This document shows positions 12,477-22,563 of a stretch of 64,000 nt of DNA, in pieces (within the stretch, counting starts at the first letter, position 1; each line of letters opens with the position of its first letter). Both the position numbers and the translations under genes were made by a program. The stretch is from Paralithodes platypus (taxonomy: Eukaryota; Arthropoda; Malacostraca; Decapoda; Lithodidae): positions 14,144,751 to 14,208,750 of the forward strand of contig CM064571.1 in the NCBI GenBank assembly GCA_032716605.1, written 5' to 3'. The notes under the pieces were generated by a model. That model had not been told where the DNA came from, did not search any database, and was given only the letters and a program-made list of their open reading frames with translations.

Positions 12477-13037
12477 CTATAATAACGGTGCTAATACTGA
12501 GTCCCCGAGAAGCGCTGCTGGTACTAGACTCTCCACCGTATCAGCTTTCAGCACCTTCTCGTGACCGTTCCTCCGCTTATTTGAAGACTGTTGGTTAGGC
12601 TGTGACTCCCTGGATGCGAGAGATCTGGTTACAACACACGCCATTGGTTGCACCTGACACTTCTCAACCCACTCCTGTTCCTCCCTACTCACGTCGGCCG
12701 GCTCCTCGGCAACGACTAAGGGTGTAACCTTAGAAGCAGGCACCGCAAAGTCATTGCCGAGAAGGAGGTCGACGCCCCCAACAGGCAATTTCTCCACGAT
12801 TCCCACATCCAGTTCGCGAGTCACACCGTCAACTTCAAGCTCCATTCTAACAAGCGGGTATGACCTAGTTGCATTAACTCCCTGCACCACAACTACCCGC
12901 GCCGCGTTTATGGGTCTACCAGTGAAATTCTTCAAGAGTGTCTGAGAGGCACCTGTGTCACGCAAAAGCTGTACCCCGTGCTTCTTGCCCCCCCACTTCA
13001 CGCAGCCATGCCCTCTATGGTTGGTCGCAAAAGGCAT
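12477..13037 (-). CDS. Gypsy aspartic protease region of pol
   Basis: The ORF overlaps the end of gag by about 20 bases in a different frame (+1 relative to gag), the usual arrangement for frameshift expression of pol. The catalytic triplet is in RDTGASQTLL, the flap region follows, and VDLLLGNDF is the conserved C-terminal block of retroviral-type aspartic proteases. It would cut the Gag and Pol polyproteins. The frame ends with TAG at 12479-12477 and then continues open into the integrase remnant, so the stop may be a mutation. The ATG at 13037 is only the first Met; entry is probably from gag. Confidence 0.8.
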   Translation of the reverse strand: MPFATNHRGHGCVKWGGKKHGVQLLRDTGASQTLLKNFTGRPINAARVVVVQGVNATRSYPLVRMELEVDGVTRELDVGIVEKLPVGGVDLLLGNDFAVPASKVTPLVVAEEPADVSREEQEWVEKCQVQPMACVVTRSLASRESQPNQQSSNKRRNGHEKVLKADTVESLVPAALLGDSVLAPLL

Positions 13038-14664
13038 CGCGGAAAGGGTTCGAGCCTTCCGGATCCTTCTTCACTGGCGGTGCTCCATCCTCTGATCTTA
13101 TGCCTCCAGCAAACACAGAAGACTTCTGGAACACCCCAATGCTGCGAGCCAATGACACAGCCGCCGTGGGAGGTCTGCTCGGACAAGCTTTTGCCATGTG
13201 CCCCTCTTTGTGACAGTGATAACACTCAAATTTCCCCTTGGACTTATACTGAGGTGTAAAAGTCCCCTGACCCTTCTTAAATGGGGCGGTGCTAGGTTTG
13301 TGATCAGTCTTGGTGTCATTGCCTATTAATTTATGTGTGTCCATATTCCGGGGAGGGGGAGGGTAACGCTCCTTAACGCCTACATCGTTTCTCTGTGCAG
13401 AGCCGCACCCCCAAATTAGTGACAACCGACGATCAGCCATCTCTGCTGCTTCTACGAGAGTTCTTGGGTTCTTCTTTTTAAGGTTTAAAGTCAAGTCGCC
13501 GCCCGTACACTTATAAAACTGCTCTAGAAGCATCAACTGTTTCATCTCATCAAACGTAGTTGTCTTCTCTGATCTGAGCCAGTTTCCCATAGCGTCGGAC
13601 AGGTCCCGGGCGTGCTCCAAGAAGGTACTGTCTCGCCCCTTAGTCACACCCGGGAACTTTAACCTATATGTCTCGGGTTGTAGCTCATATGCCCGCAGGA
13701 CAGCCTCCTTGAGCTCCTCATAAACAACGCAGGACTCCAAAGGCAGTGCATCATAAGCCTTGAGCCCCTTACCTACGAGTCTAGAGGACACAAGGGCCGC
13801 CCACTTAACTTCAGGCCACTGATGCTCCCGGCACTTCTTCTCAAATCTATTGAAAAACTCTGTGACATAAGACTCGTCAAATACAGGGACCAGTTTGAGA
13901 AGGTGCGACAGAGACTGATCATGCGCACGGTTTCCAGTACCGAGTCGCTGTCCCGTCATCTCAACACGAGACTTCTCTAAATCCATGTCGGCACAGTATC
14001 TTGTAGATTCTAGTTCAGTCCTAAGCTCAGCTTCCCTCGTCTGTTGCTGCATCCTAGCCAGCTCTTTTCTCTCTTCTATCTTAGCTAGCTCTTTTCTCTC
14101 TTCTATCTTAGCTAGCTCTGTCTGCTGTTGACTCTGATGTTGCATCTTTGCCATCTCGAGCTGAAAGAGGATCTCCGGGGTCAAACCTTGAGGAGGAGGA
14201 GATGCAATGATGTTAGAAATACCCGGTGATCCCCCCAAGGGCAAACCACCCTGCCAGTCACTACCCACCTGCGGAAGCGTGCTCAGGGTCGGTACTCCAA
14301 TAGGAGGATTGGGAGTCGAGTGAAGGGGAGGCTCGGCCAAAGGGCTCTGAGCACTCACCCTACCTCGTACGCCAGTCACCCCACCCAGCACACACGTCAT
14401 CAGGTCATCCTTGGTCATGCCACTAGTACATACATGACCGATAGCTGCGGCTAAGCACTGGAGACCGTACCGATTCACACCCACCAACCGGTCGGAAGTA
14501 ACAGGCCATTGTAAAAAATTCCTTGCATCCTCCTCACTGTTCACCAAGTTAACAACCTGCCCATGCTGCTGCTCCTCAGCTTCTACATCACATACTGTGT
14601 CTTCATCCTGCACTGATCCGCTATAAGACATGATGCTCACTGAAGATTTTTCACTTTGATACAC
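13015..14664 (-). CDS. Gypsy gag with SCAN-like capsid region and CCHC zinc knuckle
   Basis: 549 residues, start at 14664 (MYQSEKSSVS), about 220 bp inside the 5' LTR end. An acidic N-terminus is followed by a Gln/Glu-rich coiled coil around residues 180-240 that contains a directly repeated ELAKIEERK unit (a 30-bp tandem repeat at 14061-14120). Next is a helical capsid region with FLEHARDLSDAMGNWL and MLLEQFYKC, which resembles SCAN-type folds. A CCHC knuckle CYHCHKEGHMAKAC lies near residue 480. The knuckle binds RNA; the capsid part forms the particle. SCAN domains are thought to derive from Gmr1-like Gypsy gag, which agrees with the pol order. The frame is intact. Confidence 0.85.
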   Translation of the reverse strand: MYQSEKSSVSIMSYSGSVQDEDTVCDVEAEEQQHGQVVNLVNSEEDARNFLQWPVTSDRLVGVNRYGLQCLAAAIGHVCTSGMTKDDLMTCVLGGVTGVRGRVSAQSPLAEPPLHSTPNPPIGVPTLSTLPQVGSDWQGGLPLGGSPGISNIIASPPPQGLTPEILFQLEMAKMQHQSQQQTELAKIEERKELAKIEERKELARMQQQTREAELRTELESTRYCADMDLEKSRVEMTGQRLGTGNRAHDQSLSHLLKLVPVFDESYVTEFFNRFEKKCREHQWPEVKWAALVSSRLVGKGLKAYDALPLESCVVYEELKEAVLRAYELQPETYRLKFPGVTKGRDSTFLEHARDLSDAMGNWLRSEKTTTFDEMKQLMLLEQFYKCTGGDLTLNLKKKNPRTLVEAAEMADRRLSLIWGCGSAQRNDVGVKERYPPPPRNMDTHKLIGNDTKTDHKPSTAPFKKGQGTFTPQYKSKGKFECYHCHKEGHMAKACPSRPPTAAVSLARSIGVFQKSSVFAGGIRSEDGAPPVKKDPEGSNPFRDAFCDQP

Positions 14665-14861
14665 AAAAAAAGTACCCCAAACTCTTATACCACAATATTC
14701 ACAATAAAAATTCTCGGAGACCGCTTAAGTGCTATATTACTTTGCTAAAAAAATAATTCTTGCATGTCCTCAAAAAATATTCCACAAAATCAACAAATGT
14801 TCACTGCCTAAACTGTGAGAAAAATCTGCACAATAACCTGCAATTATATGTCAGTTCACCA

Positions 14862-14881
14862 AATCCTGAGCTAGGTCGCCA
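14862..14881 (-). promoter_or_regulatory. Primer binding site candidate
   Basis: Two bases inside the 5' LTR, the element strand reads TGGCGACCTAGCTCAGGA, which begins with the TGG expected to pair with a tRNA CCA end. The tRNA species is not identified. Confidence 0.6.
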
Positions 14882-14883
14882 TT

Positions 14884-16700
14884 TGTTACGATCGGGTCTC
14901 GTATAAATCAATGGCTCTTATACATTGGACTAGACTGGCATAAATTCAACAACGGAAACGCTAGATCCAACCCCTGATATAGAATCCCGTCGAACAAAGA
15001 ACACATATACCCTCCAGAGTTATATCTGCGATAGCGGGGTATCTTAACTCTCAGTATCTATGTGCTTCTACTATAGGCTGATGTTCTCTGAAACAGCCTA
15101 TTACCTATAACATATGGTTGCTTAGTTATGGTACACAAGGAAAAGATAGTTAACTTAATTAAATCACAAGAGTGATCTAATGCACACAAGAAGAAGGTTT
15201 ACTTAACGTTACTCTAATCAATAATATCTGTCACTCCTTTATGAAAGAAAGTGTTGTAAAGTCCTCAAGCACCGAACAAGGAATCTTCTGAATAATGTCG
15301 GATGCTACTAAGAAGAACGTATCGGAAATGGAACCACAAAATAGCAGGAGGCAGGACAATGCACGTGTAGGCTAAATACACAAAAAGACTGGACCTATAA
15401 TGTTATTGGACACAAGAATATTATAAACGGTGCAACAGTAATAATGCTCGCCACGAAAAAGTAGTACTCCTATTAACAAAACCGGTCTATGCTGGTTGTG
15501 TCTCTCTACAGCAACCTAGACCTCAAAATGCTTGTGTAGAAATAATGGGTATGCATAAAAGAGTATATGATCTAATCCAGCTAATGTCTACCCGGGTTAA
15601 TAAAGTCTAGCTGGGATGCGCAAAGGTACAGAATTCTGGTGGAGCAAGGCAGCTCCTAGCCTAGTGTGGACCTTGGGCCTGTGCGGCCTGATTACGTTAA
15701 TATGAAGGGGTGCTCTCTTGAGGATTCTCGATCACAAGTATCGAGTATCCTCCTGGCGACCCTCAAAAGTAAAAGCAAATAGAGTTAGAACAGTGTTGGG
15801 TGGATTAGGCAAGCAAGCAGCCCTCACGCACTACACAGTCTAAACTCCAAGGTACACAGACAAAAGATCCACCCAGATAACCAACAGAATCCGTAGTGTC
15901 GTGCAGCTCAAAAGTAGCCTACACACAGTGAAAACACCAACAGCAAGGTACCTGATCCCTAGTCTAGCATTATTTAACCCTGTAGAAACATTAGTGATTG
16001 ATGGAGACAGTCCGAGCAATACAATCTCCCAAAAAGACAATGACTATCTTCAACCTTAGCCTAGTACATAAGAAATGTGAGATCCAGCATATAATACAGT
16101 CTGGCCACCAATTCAAGGTGTGGATGCAGGGAAGCAGAGGGGGATTGATATTAATAAAAGGTGAGGAAGTAGTGGAAATGATAGAGGCAGTAGAAGAGAA
16201 AGATTCTAAGACAAGAGTGTGGAACAGTTCATGGGAGATGCTTAGAGTATGCTGTCTGGGACGGATCTGACCAGGATATTTCCAGGGACCGCATGGGTGG
16301 AGTCCCAGTTCGCAGGAATGGCACGAGGGCGCGCGACAGTCGCGCAGTAAGCAGCCGCCTAGTAGGCCGTGTTAGGCAGGAGGCAACGAATCCCGCGAGG
16401 CCTATGTAAGGGGGCCGGCCACGCGCCACACTCACCACCAAGTCACACCACCTTGTCTCTCTCTCTCTCTCCCGCTCGCCTTCCCATCATTCAACTATTT
16501 AACACAATACTTTCAATTGACTAAATAAAATAGAAAGGATTGTGACACACGAAAACAAAGAACAGTTCTGAACTGTCTGCAACACAAGCTTTCTCGAAAA
16601 GGAAAGTACACAATGATAGGTAGTCTGTTGCTACATTCTCTGCCCTGGTGAGTCCTAGCGAGTAAGCCATGCGGTTCTGGGGGAAGCGGTGAGCGTCGCA
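14884..16700 (-). repeat. 5' LTR of the Gypsy element
   Basis: 1817 bp, the partner of 8111-9926, with the same ends (TGTTACG...GTCGCA on the plus strand; the terminal CA is kept). It would carry the promoter and polyadenylation signals. I could not place a TATA box with confidence. It holds the same (TC)n tract, here shorter. Confidence 0.93.
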
Positions 16701-16704
16701 AGGT

Positions 16705-18555
16705 GAAGGGTCTTGGTGAGATATCCTTCGTCTCGTAGTGGATAAAGTGACTGATGCCGACGTCGACTAGCTGTCGTCTTTTCGACCAGCTAGCCTAAAT
16801 TAAAGCCAGGTAGCCCTTTGCGAGGTCTCCACCTTGTCACGTACCTATGATTAACAGGTAACGTCCGCCGTTGGCCTGGTATGTGGGACTCAATCCGCAG
16901 GTGTCCCGGCGGACGTGGGTTACTTGCCCGTTAAACACGGGTAACTCCTGCTTAATGCGAGTTGATCCCTGTTGGCGTCTAGCGCCGGCGGGTTATGTGT
17001 TTATTGTCTCGGACAGGGGTAGATTCCAGTGTTGCCTTGATCGCCCTTTCCCTATGTTGAGGAAGGTTTATGGCTGAAAAAACCCACTTCCTGTTGATGT
17101 GCTGCCACTAGAACAGTACATTCACACTACTGACTGGATGGGGAGGGAGTGAAAGCACTAACCTATTATCCATAGCTCAGATGCACTAGACGCTCTGGTC
17201 CTTGCTGACTCGCACTATCTTCATTTACCCTTTCTGTAGCCCCACCTTTGTGAGGCTATTGGTAATCTTGTTGTATCGCCGAGCAGCAAAATTTCTTTGA
17301 CCAAAACACAAAGCGGGAGGGAGGCGACTTGTTTATTGTCAAGAATATCATGAGTTTACTGTGACTAAAGACCGGCGTTGGTGGACTAGGGGTTCTTGAA
17401 TTACTTTGTTGGAAATATGGTGCCGCCGGCGGAGGAGAAAGCATATTTGTGCGATGTTTCCTTTGCCTTGGCCGAGAGAGAGTCATGCTTTAAGGAGGGT
17501 CTAACCAATCTATTGCTTTTGGGAAAAAATTGTAGGACCTCTTGTCGTCAACCCTTGTTCACTTGTAATTCTAACCGCTCTAACCTTTCCCACCTTGGAT
17601 TTCAGGTGAGAACGAGCCCGGGGAACGACCGTATCCTTTCTCTATGTACAGAGAATGAAGAGGCCTCAATATTAAAAAAAATTGTAAGGTTCTTCCTTCT
17701 CTTACCGAGTAAAGGCGGCTGACCTCCGGAATTGCCCCTTTCCTTAAAAAACCCTTACAGGAACAAGACTCACCTTACCGAGGTGAACCTTGAACCTTAG
17801 AGATCTCGCATATATATGATACCTATCCAATAACTAGATGGATCTAGGCCATATTAACTAACATAAACTGGACTGTGTGCATCGTTTGGAATGAGACTGC
17901 CCCTTAACCGGCAGTCGTCTAGACCTCACGACCTTGAGACTCCTTGAGTATACCATGGTCTTTCCACTTCGGACTCGACCACTAGATTATTCTCTCTGGT
18001 GAAAGGTGGTACCGCACCAGTGACAATTCTAAGTGGATTTGTTACCGGTCAAAAGTACACCGGAAGGAGTTATTTCTTAAAACGTCCGTTCGTGGTTGAC
18101 GGTATAGTGGGTGAATCGGCCGGTAAACAGGTTAGGGCCAGAACAGCGGTCAGTTCCTGGTAGGTAATGGACGCTCCCACCGGTAGGCTGGGCAATTACT
18201 CAAGAGCAGTAACGCTTTCTTTGTATTTAAAATTCCTGACCTAGCCATGAATTGGTTACCCAGATTAGCGAATGGACAATTGAGATCATTAGTCCCATTG
18301 AGCATTCCCGACTGTTCTGTCCCTATCCAATTCCGCCGGGACGTTGCCCGGCAACTTATGTAGGCACCCCTGGTGTGTGACCAGGTATATGCTACTGAGT
18401 CTATTCTCGGATCCACTCGCCTTCGCAAGGCCCCGGGAGAGAGAGAGAGAAAAGGAATCTAAAGGTACGGTTGCGGAGGAATAGACGACTGCCAAATCGT
18501 GGTCGGTGCCTGTTCTTAACTCGTAGTTATGGTGACCTGTTCCCTGCTGACCCCA
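16705..18555 (-). other. Probable decayed 3' part of the unclassified retroelement
   Basis: No complete ORF. Short minus-strand frames at 18495-18289 and 18428-18150 continue directly from the gag-like region to the right and may be broken coding sequence. A (GA)n tract lies at 18437-18450. The pieces at 16871-17077 and 17396-17722 on the plus strand have no recognisable domain. No reverse transcriptase motif could be found. Confidence 0.3.
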
Positions 18556-18719
18556 TTACTCTGTGGTCAGTTGTGTCCACATTTGTTGAATCGCCTGGCT
18601 AGTCTCAGTGTTTATCACAGAACCTGTCAAAACCGGAGAAAGAATTGCCCTATGGTAAATATTACCTGGTAAACCTTTCACCATGAGTAACCTTAGATTT
18701 TGTCTAGCACGGACGGCAA

Positions 18720-18934
18720 CTATAGGTAGCGCCAACGAACTTGACAATTTTCTTGACCCCTTACCTTCTCATAACTCAAAAGGGCCTAGAGCAAACTGGC
18801 TGTAAATATCCACACCTATTTCCTGGTGGGCTCTTCCCTAATGATAGAAATGTCAGCTCGATTGCTTTCATAAATTTTGAGTTATGAGAAGTTAAGGGGC
18901 CAAGAAAATTGTCAAGTTCTTTGGCACTACCTAT
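18720..18934. mobile_element. Hairpin MITE, family H, copy 1
   Basis: The ends form a long inverted repeat: ATAGGTAGCGCCAACGAACT on the left against ATAGGTAGTGCCAAAGAACT from the right, extending through TTGACAATTTTCTTG and CTTCTCATAACTCAAAA. The loop (CTAGAGCAAACTGGCTG, TAGAAATGTCAGCTCGATTG) is shared with 37775-38000. It interrupts the gag-like frame. The superfamily is unknown. Confidence 0.75.
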
Positions 18935-19568
18935 GGTAAAGCTGCCCGTATGTCCCTGAGTGATCTAGTTGGGTGTGGGAGAAGTAGTCTTTGGAATAAA
19001 ACGATTGTCTCCCTCATCCTTTGATCTACCTGAGAATCTACTGGTCGGGTGATGGATTGGGCAGTATGTTGAGTGAGGAGGAATGTTGAAAGCCTTCTGC
19101 AAGCATCTGCTTGTAACATAAACTCCCTTTGGAGGTCCTCTAATGGGGGGGTATGGAAAGGTTACTGAAAATCCCGTTGTGATAATTGTGGGGATGCTAG
19201 GAATACACAGATGGAGAACGGGACCCCGCCGGGTTGCATGTCCATTAAATCAAAATCAATTTGGTTGATAGGGGGAATAGCTAGGGAAGGCTGAGTCGTT
19301 AACACTATAGAAAATTGTTGCACCTCATTTTCCCAATCCACCCACGGACCATAACCTACTTCCCCCAGGTCTAGTTCCTGGTACTGACTTCTCGCTGGTA
19401 TGTGTGCCGGAGTTGTAGCCGGTTCCTCATTCTTACAGGAATCATTACCTTGTGAGTCACTCGGCCTGGGGTGGACCAGACCAAGTAGCTCGCCTGGGGA
19501 AGGTGGTAACAGTTGGGCCAGTACATAATTATACAAAATACTCATAATTCCACACAGGTGGAATAGCC

Positions 19569-20013
19569 TTAACCCATACAGCCCCAGCGACGCGCCTGGC
19601 GCGTCGGCGATGTATGTAACGCACAGCCCCAGAGACGCGCCTGGCGCGTCACCCTAATTGCGCCGACCGTAACCTCAGGTGTAGCCACTCAAGAGGGCTC
19701 AGATTTGTATGGGAACTGTGTACGTATCCCACGCAACCGTGCCGATGGTTGACAACTCTCAAAGTCCACGTGCGTGCGCGTGAGCGTGCAATAACCTGTT
19801 TTTTTGGAGTAATTGCCTTCAATTTTTTACTCTTGTAAAATACGTTTTCGGGGGCTCTGTAGGACCATTCTTTAAGCTTTTTGAGCGGTTTTTCGTGGTT
19901 TTTCCTTCATTCCTAACCCATTCGCTATTGTTTCTGGAATAAACCATTTTTTGAAAACCGGCCGGGTTCTGGTGAACAAACATTACAAAACTAGCCGGGG
20001 CTGGACGGGTTAA
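19569..20013. mobile_element. TTAA-flanked MITE, family F2, copy 1
   Basis: Bounded by TTAA at 19569-19572 and 20010-20013, with inverted ends CCCATACAGCCCCAG and the reverse complement of CCCGTCCAGCCCCGG. Its interior shares GTATGGGAACTGTGTACG and GAGGGCTCAGATTTG with the copy at 54175-54562 (opposite orientation). Two GACGCGCCTGGCGCGTC hairpins lie near 19590-19650. It is inserted exactly at a TTAA within the gag-like frame, supporting TTAA targeting. No coding capacity. Confidence 0.75.
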
Positions 20014-21040
20014 TTGGTACGTTTAACACCCTACCCTGTGTGTCTTTGGCCCTAAACTCATTATTTTCACTTGTTTCAATGATCCATTCCCGAGGGACTG
20101 GGATCTCCCCTGCCACCGATCTGTGCTTATCACCTGACTTTGGTGCACGGACTGGAAACCAAAAGCAGTCCGGCTTCTTTAATTGAGGAAAAATAACTGA
20201 CATTTGCAGCTGTTTATCTAAAGATGTCTGACCAATGACTGACTTTGAACAAGAGGGGCTAGAAACAGAGGCGGTTACTTTACTGTCATCCGCCGAGAAA
20301 GTAGGGTCGGTTGGGAAGCCCCGGTTTACTTTAACCTTGGAACAAATAGGGTAGGATAACAAGTGAGGTGTAGTTGGCGTCAACGCCGGTACCATCTCTG
20401 GGGCTGTCAAAACCCTGACCTTGGCCAGAGTAAGTGGGACAACAGAAATCGCTGGGGCGGTTTCTATTTGACTTGTAAGGTTAAACTGAGAGGATATAGT
20501 CACTGTGGTTGAGGTGAGTGGGAGCACAGAGTCCAGCGGGGGAGCTCCCATCGTTGTAACAGGAGTGTCTCGGGACCTTTTAGGCCTAAAACATTGGTGT
20601 AATACATTATGCAAAACTTCTTCAACTTGTTTAGCTGTGACACCTTGATTGCGAGCTCGCTTTAGGGATTTGGCATGGATCTTATCTCTCCTTTCCCTTT
20701 TCTCAATCGCTCCCTTCCCTTCTAAACCCGCCGGGGACTTATCTTTGCGCCCCGATGAACCCAAAACTAATACTTCCTCTTCTGGAGAGTTACATAACCG
20801 TTCCACCCTTCTACTACGTTCTTCCAACATTGGCCCCAGCCTACTAGGTGCTAGAATGTTTCTATCCTGTGGGTTCCGGTAATCCGGTGTTCTTACTCTA
20901 AAAGGATTGGAGTTTATTGGAGAACAAGGCTTAATGATCTTTCCTGCCCCTAACTTAGTGCCCCGCTCCGAGGTTGAGTTGTGGGAGGCCAACTGTTCAT
21001 CCTTTAGATAAGGAAATTGAACTTTTGGTAGTACTGACTT

Positions 21041-21064
21041 TTTTTTTTTTTTTTTTTTTTTTTT
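21041..21064. repeat. Poly-T tract
   Basis: Run of T (A on the minus strand) inside the gag-like region; it may be the tail of a small retroposon or simple sequence drift. Confidence 0.7.
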
Positions 21065-21424
21065 CTATATTCCAACTTACTTCCTCTCGGGCATAGGCTG
21101 AGAGCCTTAACATTCACCGCTTTACAATGAACAGTGAAGCCCGTGAGGTCTTGTTCCAGTCTAGGGAGTGAGACATGTGAAGCACGTAGAGTACAACGAG
21201 CACCTGCCATCTTGCCTTCACATGAGGCACGGTGCTCACTCATGGCCCGAAACGACCCCATCTCTGAAGCCACCTCGTTCCCGTGCTTCACTGTCTCACC
21301 CCCTACACTCGGACTCTCACACTTACACACACACAACGCCACCTGTTGAGCAGATAACTCACCAGGCATTGCACCCCTATAGCATATTTTGAATATGGGA
21401 ATATTCATACAGTGCTATTTAATC

Positions 21425-21610
21425 AGGGAACAATGAGGGTATTTTATTGACGTTTCGGTGGGCTTGTGGTAATGCACTGATACCAGGTACAGCACAAATT
21501 CCATCCCAATAATATCTTCCCATTGATACATCGGGATTTGAACCCGGGACCTTTGGATTACCAGGCCAGTGGCAAGACCACTCCACCACACCTCCCCTAA
21601 TCTGATCACA
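21425..21610 (-). mobile_element. tRNA-derived SINE, family S1
   Basis: On the minus strand a tRNA-like head reads GGTGTGGTGGAGTGGTCTTG (A-box region) followed by GGTCCCGGGTTCAAATCCCG (B box, close to GGTTCGANNCC). A non-tRNA body follows to about 21425. RNA polymerase III would read the two boxes as an internal promoter. It lies between pieces of the gag-like frame. I call it a SINE rather than a tRNA because the acceptor ends do not pair well and the homology continues past the head. Confidence 0.65.
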
Positions 21611-22563
21611 CTGATCACACTTAGTGGGGGAAAAAGGAACTGTTGGCAGCAATGTTAAGGAATCTTGTTTGATACTTTTACCTCAGGCTTGCCTAATCTG
21701 TTAGACTTAGTTCTCTCCAATTTTGCTCCGAGGAGACCGGGAAAAAACTCTGGTGCCTCCGAGGCAGAACTCGAGGGGAGCTCTTGGGAGCCGGGCTGGC
21801 TCTGTTGTGAGTTTAGCTCTACTAGCTCTGCACTGGCGTGAACTTCCGCCTTAATGAGAAGCGTTGTCAGCTCCCCGGAGTGTTTCCGTCGCTTGGGAGA
21901 CCTCGGGTCCTGAACCGACGGATCGCCCGGTCGCCATGGTGAATGCGGGCCGGACCACTGCCGGACTGCCGGGGATGCCGAACGCGCCCTCTTTAGGTGG
22001 GGGTGGGTGTTCGCCTCATAACAATCTGAGTCCTAATTTGAGTCATTAAAAGTTACTTGCTCTACTGCATATTGAGTCTTAGCTGTATCTGCACCCATTG
22101 ACTTTATTCTAAGAGAATCATCAGAAAAGGAGTAAAGTAAGAGTAGTTGCAACAGGTCTGCATTGTCATAATGTAAAATGACGTTAGCTACTCTCTTCGC
22201 ATATGAGGTGAATTTGGCATTAATATCTATCAGAGCTACCAGGCATGACAGATCTTCTTTACTTAACCATTCTGAGTACAAGTCTGAACAAACCGGACAC
22301 TTCTGGGATGTCCAGAGAAACTGTGCTCTGTCGATGCAAGTCACGCATCTTTCGCAGAGTCTGTGAGCGGTCACTGGTACTCGAGAACATGTGGGGGTAG
22401 CACAAATTTTAAAGAGAGGCATAATGGTGGATTCGCCCCCCCCCCCCCCGCCGGGAACGGTTCCTTCCTCTGCTTGCTGTGCTGATGTGGATGTGAAGAG
22501 TTCTGGAAATAAAAATGTCCAGGAATCAATGCTCATAAGTATAAACAGAGAGGGTTTACACAT

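Larger units (their letters stand above)
8107..16704 (-). mobile_element. Ty3/Gypsy LTR retrotransposon, Gmr1-like domain order
   Basis: The full element is 8111-16700 (about 8.6 kb), flanked by a perfect 4-bp duplication AGGT (8107-8110 and 16701-16704). The order on the minus strand is 5' LTR (16700-14884), primer site, gag, protease, integrase C-terminal domain, reverse transcriptase, RNase H, purine tract, 3' LTR (9926-8111). Ordinary Gypsy elements have integrase after RNase H. Here a GPY/F-type integrase end precedes the RT in one open frame and nothing integrase-like follows RNase H, which matches Gmr1-like elements. The integrase zinc-binding and catalytic core is absent, and pol carries a TAG and a frameshift. 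The very similar LTRs indicate a young insertion, possibly mobilised in trans. Confidence 0.88.
18556..22563 (-). pseudogene. Gag-like reading frame of an unclassified retroelement, interrupted by three insertions
   Basis: Minus-strand pieces appear to belong to one ancestral frame. 22563-21640 starts with a Cys/His cluster (CATPTC, HRLCERC, QKCPVCSDL) and continues past a TAG at 22035-22033 into a basic, Ser-rich region (RSPKRRKHSG). 21408-21004, 20992-19991 (333 residues, low complexity, ending in a PVPREWIIE block), 19545-19162 (ELDLGEVGYGPWVDWE), 19119-18940 and 18747-18556 follow. A SINE (21425-21610), a TTAA MITE (19569-20013) and a hairpin MITE (18720-18934) sit at the breaks. An N-terminal zinc cluster with a long disordered body recalls the first ORF of DIRS/Ngaro-type elements, but no recombinase or RT is seen, so the class is open. 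Confidence 0.45.

Noticed and set aside
8107..16704. Copia classification of the LTR element because integrase precedes RT
   Set aside because: RT and RNase H motifs (YLDDVIIY, TDASGVGAGAVL, ADCLSR), the GPY/F domain and the CCHC gag are Ty3/Gypsy-type.
21425..21610. A functional tRNA gene
   Set aside because: The acceptor ends do not pair properly and the sequence continues into a SINE-like body.
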